Assembly: GCA_905479685.1 (NCBI GenBank)
Contig: CAJQNJ010000032.1
Span: 1 to 54,353, forward strand
Source: an uncultured Acidimicrobiales bacterium
GTDB taxonomy: Bacteria > Actinomycetota > Acidimicrobiia > Acidimicrobiales > SHLQ01
Direction: 5' to 3'
DNA length: 54,353 nucleotides
Positions within the stretch are counted from its first letter, which is position 1, and each line of letters opens with the position of its first letter. Below the pieces are notes generated by a model. It made no database searches and was not told where the DNA came from. It saw only the letters and a program-made list of their open reading frames with translations. The position numbers and the translations under genes are program-made. Below, one piece after another: positions 50,331 to 54,353 of this stretch.

Positions 50331-51563
50331 ATGAACGCACCCCTGTCACGCGCACGCTGGCAGACCCCCCGCATCGACCGCAACGACCGTTGGGTCGGTG
50401 GAGTCGCTGCTGCGATCGCCAAGGAGATCGGGGTTCAACCGCTCGTCATTCGAGCAGCGTTCATCGTCCTCGCCCTCGTGGGCGGCTGGGGCCTCTTGCT
50501 CTACGTGTTGACATGGGCATGGCTCGCCATCTTTGCCCCGACCCAGATCAGCCCGTACCACCCGGTTCCCAAGGGTGCCACTGCTCTCCATCGCCATCTT
50601 GGTATTGGCATGGTCGTCGTGGGTCTGATGACGATGCTGGGGCAGCTGACGTCGTCGGCGTTCACCTCGATCAGTTGGCCCATCGGGTTCGTCTTCATCG
50701 GCGCGCTCATCGCGTGGTCTCGAGGGAACAACGAACCAGAGGGAATCTCCATCGTCGTTCGCATCGTTGCCGGCCTTGCTGTGGCAATCGGTGGTCTTCT
50801 CGCGTTCGCAGCCCTGTCGTATTCACTCTGGCAAGCAGTCGTGGCACTGATCTTTGGCATTGCGATCATCGGGGGCATCACGATCATCGCTGCACCGTCG
50901 GTTCTGCAGATGGCGCGGTCGCTCGACGGTGAGCGGCTCGATCGGATTCGGCTGGATGAACGAGCACGGATTTCGGCCCACTTGCACGACTCAGTGCTGC
51001 AGACGCTCACGCTGATTCAGCGCAACGCGGAGGATCCACAACGCGCATCCCAGCTCGCCCGACGTCAGGAGAGAGAGCTCCGCAACTGGCTGTATGGGCC
51101 AGATGCGACCTCGCCCGGTGGCGTACATCTGGGACCGGCGCTCGAGCAGGCCGCCATCGAGGTCGAGGAGACCTTCGGCGTCCAGATCGACGTCGTCGCA
51201 GTGGGAGACAACGGTGAACCGGTGCCAGGGGATCTCGTCACCCTCATCGCAGCAACGAAGGAAGCAATGACGAACGCAGCCGTGCACGCCGGCGTCGACC
51301 GCATCGATGTCTTCGCCGAACGCACACCGAGCGGGATCGAGATCTTCGTGCGAGATACGGGCGTCGGGTTCGATCCGCTCTCGATAGACGGAGATCGGCA
51401 CGGGGTGAAGGATTCGATCGTGGCAAGAATGGAACGCGCTGGTGGCGTTGCCTTGCTGCACTCGTCGCTAGGGGGAGGAACCGAGGTGGAGTTGAGCCTG
51501 CCCTTCGACAACCGCAGCGCTCCGAACCATGCGACCGCTGAACAGAATGGAGCCATCACATGA
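50331..51563 (+). CDS. PspC-domain sensor histidine kinase (LiaS/NarL-type)
   Basis: A 410-residue kinase whose N-terminus is itself a PspC domain (RNDRWVGGVAAAIAKEIGVQPLVIRAAFIVLALVGGWGLLLYVL), followed by four more hydrophobic segments, a HisKA_3 dimerisation region (ERARISAHLHDSVLQTLTLIQRNAE, H-box), and a HATPase domain (KEAMTNAAVHAGVDRIDVF, DTGVGFDP). There is no separate extracytoplasmic sensor, typical of intramembrane-sensing kinases. ATG 50331 follows GAGG. The ATGA overlap couples it to the response-regulator gene. Likely senses envelope stress together with the divergent LiaF-like protein. Confidence 0.9.
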   Translation: MNAPLSRARWQTPRIDRNDRWVGGVAAAIAKEIGVQPLVIRAAFIVLALVGGWGLLLYVLTWAWLAIFAPTQISPYHPVPKGATALHRHLGIGMVVVGLMTMLGQLTSSAFTSISWPIGFVFIGALIAWSRGNNEPEGISIVVRIVAGLAVAIGGLLAFAALSYSLWQAVVALIFGIAIIGGITIIAAPSVLQMARSLDGERLDRIRLDERARISAHLHDSVLQTLTLIQRNAEDPQRASQLARRQERELRNWLYGPDATSPGGVHLGPALEQAAIEVEETFGVQIDVVAVGDNGEPVPGDLVTLIAATKEAMTNAAVHAGVDRIDVFAERTPSGIEIFVRDTGVGFDPLSIDGDRHGVKDSIVARMERAGGVALLHSSLGGGTEVELSLPFDNRSAPNHATAEQNGAIT

Positions 51564-52195
51564 CACGCATCGTCCTTGTCGATGATCATGCACTGGTGCG
51601 GGCGGGCGTTCGTGCTGGCCTCGAGAACGACTTCACGATCGTGGGCGAGGCGGGCGACGTCCCGGAGGCAATCGACGTGATCGTACGAGAGAAGCCTGAC
51701 GTCGTCGTGTGTGATGTCCACCTTCCGAGCGGAACGGCAGCCGATGTGATCTCGGGCGCGGTGGACCGTGGTGTCACGACGGTGTTCCTTGCGCTCTCGG
51801 TGTCCGATGCCGCCGAAGATGTCATCGCAGTGATCCGCGCTGGCGCCCGCGGGTACATCACCAAAGCGACCGATGGGGACGAGCTTGTCAACGCTGTCAA
51901 TCGGGTTGCGGCCGGCGATGCCGTGTTTTCCCCGCGGCTCGCAGGTTTTGTGCTCGATGCGTTTTCGACCGTACTCACCACTCCGACCGCCGACCCCGAG
52001 CTCGATCAGCTGACCGCCCGCGAACAAGAGGTCATGCGGCTGCTCGCCCGGGGATATGCCTACAAGGAGATCGCGCGACGGTTGACGATCTCGATCAAGA
52101 CTGTCGAATCACATGCGAGTTCGGTGCTGCGCAAGCTCCAGCTGTCGAACCGCAACGAACTGACTCGCTGGGCCGCCGACCGCCGAATCCTCTAG
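51560..52195 (+). CDS. LuxR/NarL-family response regulator
   Basis: A 211-residue regulator with a receiver domain (IVLVDDHALVRAGVR, phospho-Asp in VVVCDVHLP, Lys in GYITKATDG) and a C-terminal LuxR HTH (LTAREQEVMRLLARGYAYKEIARRLTISIKTVESHASSVLRKLQL). It is coupled to the kinase gene by ATGA. Conserved positions are intact. Its likely targets include the divergent promoter region upstream of its own operon. Confidence 0.93.
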   Translation: MTRIVLVDDHALVRAGVRAGLENDFTIVGEAGDVPEAIDVIVREKPDVVVCDVHLPSGTAADVISGAVDRGVTTVFLALSVSDAAEDVIAVIRAGARGYITKATDGDELVNAVNRVAAGDAVFSPRLAGFVLDAFSTVLTTPTADPELDQLTAREQEVMRLLARGYAYKEIARRLTISIKTVESHASSVLRKLQLSNRNELTRWAADRRIL

Positions 52196-52252
52196 GTACC
52201 AAACACCGATGTCGGGTGGGCTTCGGGGAGCGCAGCGACCACGCCGACAACG

Positions 52253-53245
52253 CTATTGCGAGTTCCAGGCATCGCGAGAGGCTTCGGCAATCGTGCGCGT
52301 CGTCTCCCAACCGAGGACCGTATTGGCTTTGGTCGGGTCCGCAACACACTCCGCGATGTCGCCAGCGCGCCGGCTGGTGATCTCGTACGGAATCTCGAGT
52401 CCTGTTGCTCCCTCGACGGCCCGAATCAGCTCGAGGACACTTACCCCGCTGCCCTGACCGAGGTTGTACACCTCGTATCCGTTCTGCTGTTCGAGGTGCT
52501 CCAGCGCAGCGACGTGGCCTTCGACCAGATCCATGATGTGGATGTAATCACGCACCCCCGTCCCATCCGGGGTGGGCCAGTCGTCCCCGAAGACCATGAC
52601 CTTGTCGCGTTTGCCAGTCGCAACCTCCATGATCATCGGCATGAGGTTGTTCGGCCGACCCACGGGGGCCTCGGCGATGCGGCCGGACTCGTGTGCCCCG
52701 ACGGGATTGAAATATCGAAGTGAGGTGATCTTCCAGCGGTCATCGGAGGCGGACAGGTCTCGAATGATGAGCTCGATCATCTCCTTGGTCATTCCGTACG
52801 GATTGGTGGCGCCAACTGGTGCACTCTCAGGAATCGGACAGGATTCCGGGTCTCCGTAGACGGTTGCCGAGGACGAGAAGACAAATTTCCAGACGCCTGT
52901 ATTGCGCATGGCGTCGAGAGTCGAGATCGCCGATTCGAGGTTGTTCCCGTAGTACTCGAGCGGCATCTCGACCGACTCACCGACGGCTTTCAAGGCGGCC
53001 ATGTGGATCACTGCAGTGACGTCGTTCTCGCGCATCGTATGTTCGAGCATCTTGACGTCGCGGGCATCGCCTTCGACCACCACGATCTCTTGTCCCGTGA
53101 TGTCGGCTACAACGGCCAACGCATCGGGCTTTGCGTTCACGAAGTTGTCGACGACCACGACACGATGTCCTGCTGCGATCAACGCAAGCGCCGTATGGCT
53201 CCCGATGTATCCGGCACCGCCTGTGACCAGAACTGTTTCGCCCAT
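52253..53245 (-). CDS. galE: UDP-glucose 4-epimerase
   Basis: A 330-residue extended short-chain dehydrogenase that interconverts UDP-glucose and UDP-galactose. NAD-binding GGAGYIGSHTALAL at the start, active-site Ser region FSSSATVYGDP, the Y-x3-K pair in NPYGMTKEM, and DYIHIMDLVEGH. ATG 53245 (MGETVLVTGG) is chosen; upstream track residues do not belong. It supplies precursors for glycans or the cell wall. The galactose operon is not seen nearby. Confidence 0.93.
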   Translation of the reverse strand: MGETVLVTGGAGYIGSHTALALIAAGHRVVVVDNFVNAKPDALAVVADITGQEIVVVEGDARDVKMLEHTMRENDVTAVIHMAALKAVGESVEMPLEYYGNNLESAISTLDAMRNTGVWKFVFSSSATVYGDPESCPIPESAPVGATNPYGMTKEMIELIIRDLSASDDRWKITSLRYFNPVGAHESGRIAEAPVGRPNNLMPMIMEVATGKRDKVMVFGDDWPTPDGTGVRDYIHIMDLVEGHVAALEHLEQQNGYEVYNLGQGSGVSVLELIRAVEGATGLEIPYEITSRRAGDIAECVADPTKANTVLGWETTRTIAEASRDAWNSQ

Positions 53246-53345
53246 GAATTCCTCACCTCGTCGATGCCGCACTTGCCCGCATCCCCAACTCATCGGCACC
53301 CACAGAACCGTCCTTGACGCTTTGTGGGCCCGATACGGTGCGACC

Positions 53346-53921
53346 GTGTCTCTCATTCTTGCCTCTGGATCGCCGCGAAGACGTGCGCTACTCGAAGAAC
53401 TCGGATTGGTTCCCGACGTCTGCCCGACCGACATCGACGAGACACCACTCCCGGGCGAAGATCCCTCCGCCTACGTCGAACGATTGGCGCTGGAGAAAGG
53501 TGCTGCGATCTCGTGTGAGCCCGACGATGTGGTCGTTTCCGCCGACACGATCGTGACGATCGACGGCCAGCTCCTCGGCAAGCCGACAGACGATGCACAC
53601 GCTACACAGATGTTGCACACCCTCAGCGGACGAACACATCAGGTGATGACAGGTGTTGCCGTCCGACACGGTGCAACGACCGAGTCCTTCGTCGAGAGCA
53701 CGGTCGTCCGATTCGCCGATCTCACCGACGAAGACATCGCCTGGTACATCGCTACCGGTGAACCAACGGACAAGGCGGGCTCCTACGCCATGCAAGGCCG
53801 CGGTGGCCTCTTCGTGACATCGATCGAAGGCAGCTATGACAACGTGATCGGCCTGCCCCGTCACCGGCTTCGACAGGTGCTGAACGGCCTGGGCGAGAAT
53901 CCGGGCAAACTGTTGAGGTGA
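53346..53921 (+). CDS. maf: Maf-family nucleoside triphosphate pyrophosphatase
   Basis: A 191-residue Maf protein that hydrolyses dTTP/UTP or modified nucleotides to monophosphates. It starts with GTG (SLILASGSPRRRALLEELG), then DIDETPLPGEDP, VVVSADTIV, LGKPTDDAHATQML and GSYAMQGRGG...IEGSYDNVIGLP. The catalytic Asp and Lys/Arg residues of the family are all in place. It overlaps the tRNA-dihydrouridine synthase start by GTGA. Confidence 0.92.
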   Translation: MSLILASGSPRRRALLEELGLVPDVCPTDIDETPLPGEDPSAYVERLALEKGAAISCEPDDVVVSADTIVTIDGQLLGKPTDDAHATQMLHTLSGRTHQVMTGVAVRHGATTESFVESTVVRFADLTDEDIAWYIATGEPTDKAGSYAMQGRGGLFVTSIEGSYDNVIGLPRHRLRQVLNGLGENPGKLLR

Positions 53922-54353
53922 TTCCCAGCTCCTTGTCGATCGGCCGAATGACGGTTTCGCCTCCCGTCGTGTTGGCACCCATGGCAGGTGTCACGACCGC
54001 TCCCTATCGCACCCTGTGTCGACGATTCGGCAATGGCATTGCGTTCGACGATCCATCGCCACCGCCCGGCGACGCCGTGACGGCGGCCGGCGGTTTGTAT
54101 GTCAACCAGATGATCACCGCTCGCGCCCTCATGGAGGGTCACGCAAAGATGTTGCACTCCGCGGAGTTCGCAGAAGGAGAGACTCCGCGCAGCATCCAGC
54201 TCTATGGCACAGACCCGTACTGGATCGGAGAAGCGGTCAAGAAGCTGGTCGGCGAAGGCAAGGTGGACCACATCGACATGAACCTCGGGTGTCCGGTGCC
54301 CAAGGTGACTCGGCATGGCGGAGGAAGTGCACTTCCGTGGCACCACAATCTGC
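53918..54353 (+). CDS. dus: tRNA-dihydrouridine synthase, truncated by the window end
   Basis: Only the first 145 or so residues are present. From GTG 53918 the protein reaches MTVSPPVVLAPMAGVTTAPYRTLCRRFG, the FMN-binding start of Dus, then GGLYVNQMITARALM, and the catalytic-Cys segment DMNLGCPVPKVTRHGGGSAL, with Cys in GCP as expected. Reduces uridines in tRNA with FMN and NADPH. An alternative start is ATG 53948. The gene continues beyond this window. Confidence 0.88.
   Translation, partial: MIPSSLSIGRMTVSPPVVLAPMAGVTTAPYRTLCRRFGNGIAFDDPSPPPGDAVTAAGGLYVNQMITARALMEGHAKMLHSAEFAEGETPRSIQLYGTDPYWIGEAVKKLVGEGKVDHIDMNLGCPVPKVTRHGGGSALPWHHNL

Noticed and set aside
1-54353. General reassignment of TGA to Trp
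   Set aside because: TGA terminates many genes here, including tight ATGA and TGATG overlaps, and Trp is encoded by TGG throughout.
1-54353. tRNA, rRNA, CRISPR, insertion sequence or prophage
   Set aside because: I scanned the intergenic stretches and found no cloverleaf, spaced repeats, transposase or integrase; nearly all DNA is occupied by ordinary chromosomal genes.

Overview
This is a gene-dense chromosomal stretch of an actinobacterium, most likely of class Acidimicrobiia (Ilumatobacter-like). The evidence is a WhiB protein, a mycoredoxin-type glutaredoxin, a consensus actinobacterial LexA box, a coproporphyrin-type ferrochelatase, many GTG starts, high GC, and a Trp-rich N-terminal module (QGPGWW..DGKWY) that I associate with Acidimicrobiia. 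I see no tRNA, rRNA, CRISPR array, transposase, prophage or integration site. Taxonomy is inferred from memory of families, not from a search.

The most unusual content is a pair of probable selenoproteins that the ORF track splits. A single-domain rhodanese (19482-19892) and a BCP/PrxQ-type peroxiredoxin (41172-41618, minus strand) each carry one in-frame TGA exactly where the family has its catalytic cysteine, and the frame continues intact and conserved to the normal C-terminus. The rhodanese TGA is followed by a hairpin whose loop (AAGUUU) lies in the same register as the E. coli fdhF SECIS loop (G23, U24). TGA is clearly a stop in neighbouring genes and Trp is TGG, so general reassignment is not the explanation. 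The window holds no selA/B/C/D gene; these are predicted elsewhere in the genome.

Layout. 1-7.1 kb: an Nfu-type Fe-S carrier, an ECF sigma factor with a large membrane-anchored partner, an ABC-F ATPase, a Trp-rich-module membrane protein and a mycoredoxin. 7.1-10.7 kb: a WhiB/B12-photoreceptor operon behind paired palindromic boxes, followed by a Nei-type glycosylase and ferrochelatase, which suggests a light/oxidative-stress theme. 10.7-14.6 kb: an M1 aminopeptidase lipoprotein, a VanZ-like protein, an enolase-superfamily enzyme and a small orphan gene with its own terminator. 14.6-21.8 kb: a LexA-box-preceded type IIA topoisomerase pair (A then B), the Sec-rhodanese, a RecB-family nuclease and a GAF-like protein. 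21.8-29.5 kb: an unknown protein, MutM, a DUF3048 protein, an RNB exoribonuclease, methionine aminopeptidase and a Crp/Fnr regulator.

29.5-41.2 kb: a mostly minus-strand block with a DUF1800/DUF1501 pair, an OmpR-type two-component system, a FAS1-OmpA envelope protein, MsrA, and an operon of acyl-CoA dehydrogenase, trypsin-like lipoprotein and acyl-CoA synthetase. Two small plus-strand membrane/lipoprotein genes follow. 41.2-45.8 kb: a HyuA-type hydantoinase translationally coupled to the Sec-peroxiredoxin, a PLP aminotransferase and a homocysteine methyltransferase. 45.9-52.2 kb: two secreted hydrolases, a tiny membrane peptide, and a LiaF/LiaS/LiaR-like PspC-domain envelope-stress system arranged divergently around a perfect dyad. 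52.2-54.3 kb: GalE, Maf and a truncated Dus.

Recurring themes are thiol/selenol redox chemistry (mycoredoxin, MsrA, Sec-rhodanese, Sec-peroxiredoxin), DNA repair (Nei, MutM, RecB-like nuclease, SOS-linked topoisomerase) and envelope surveillance.
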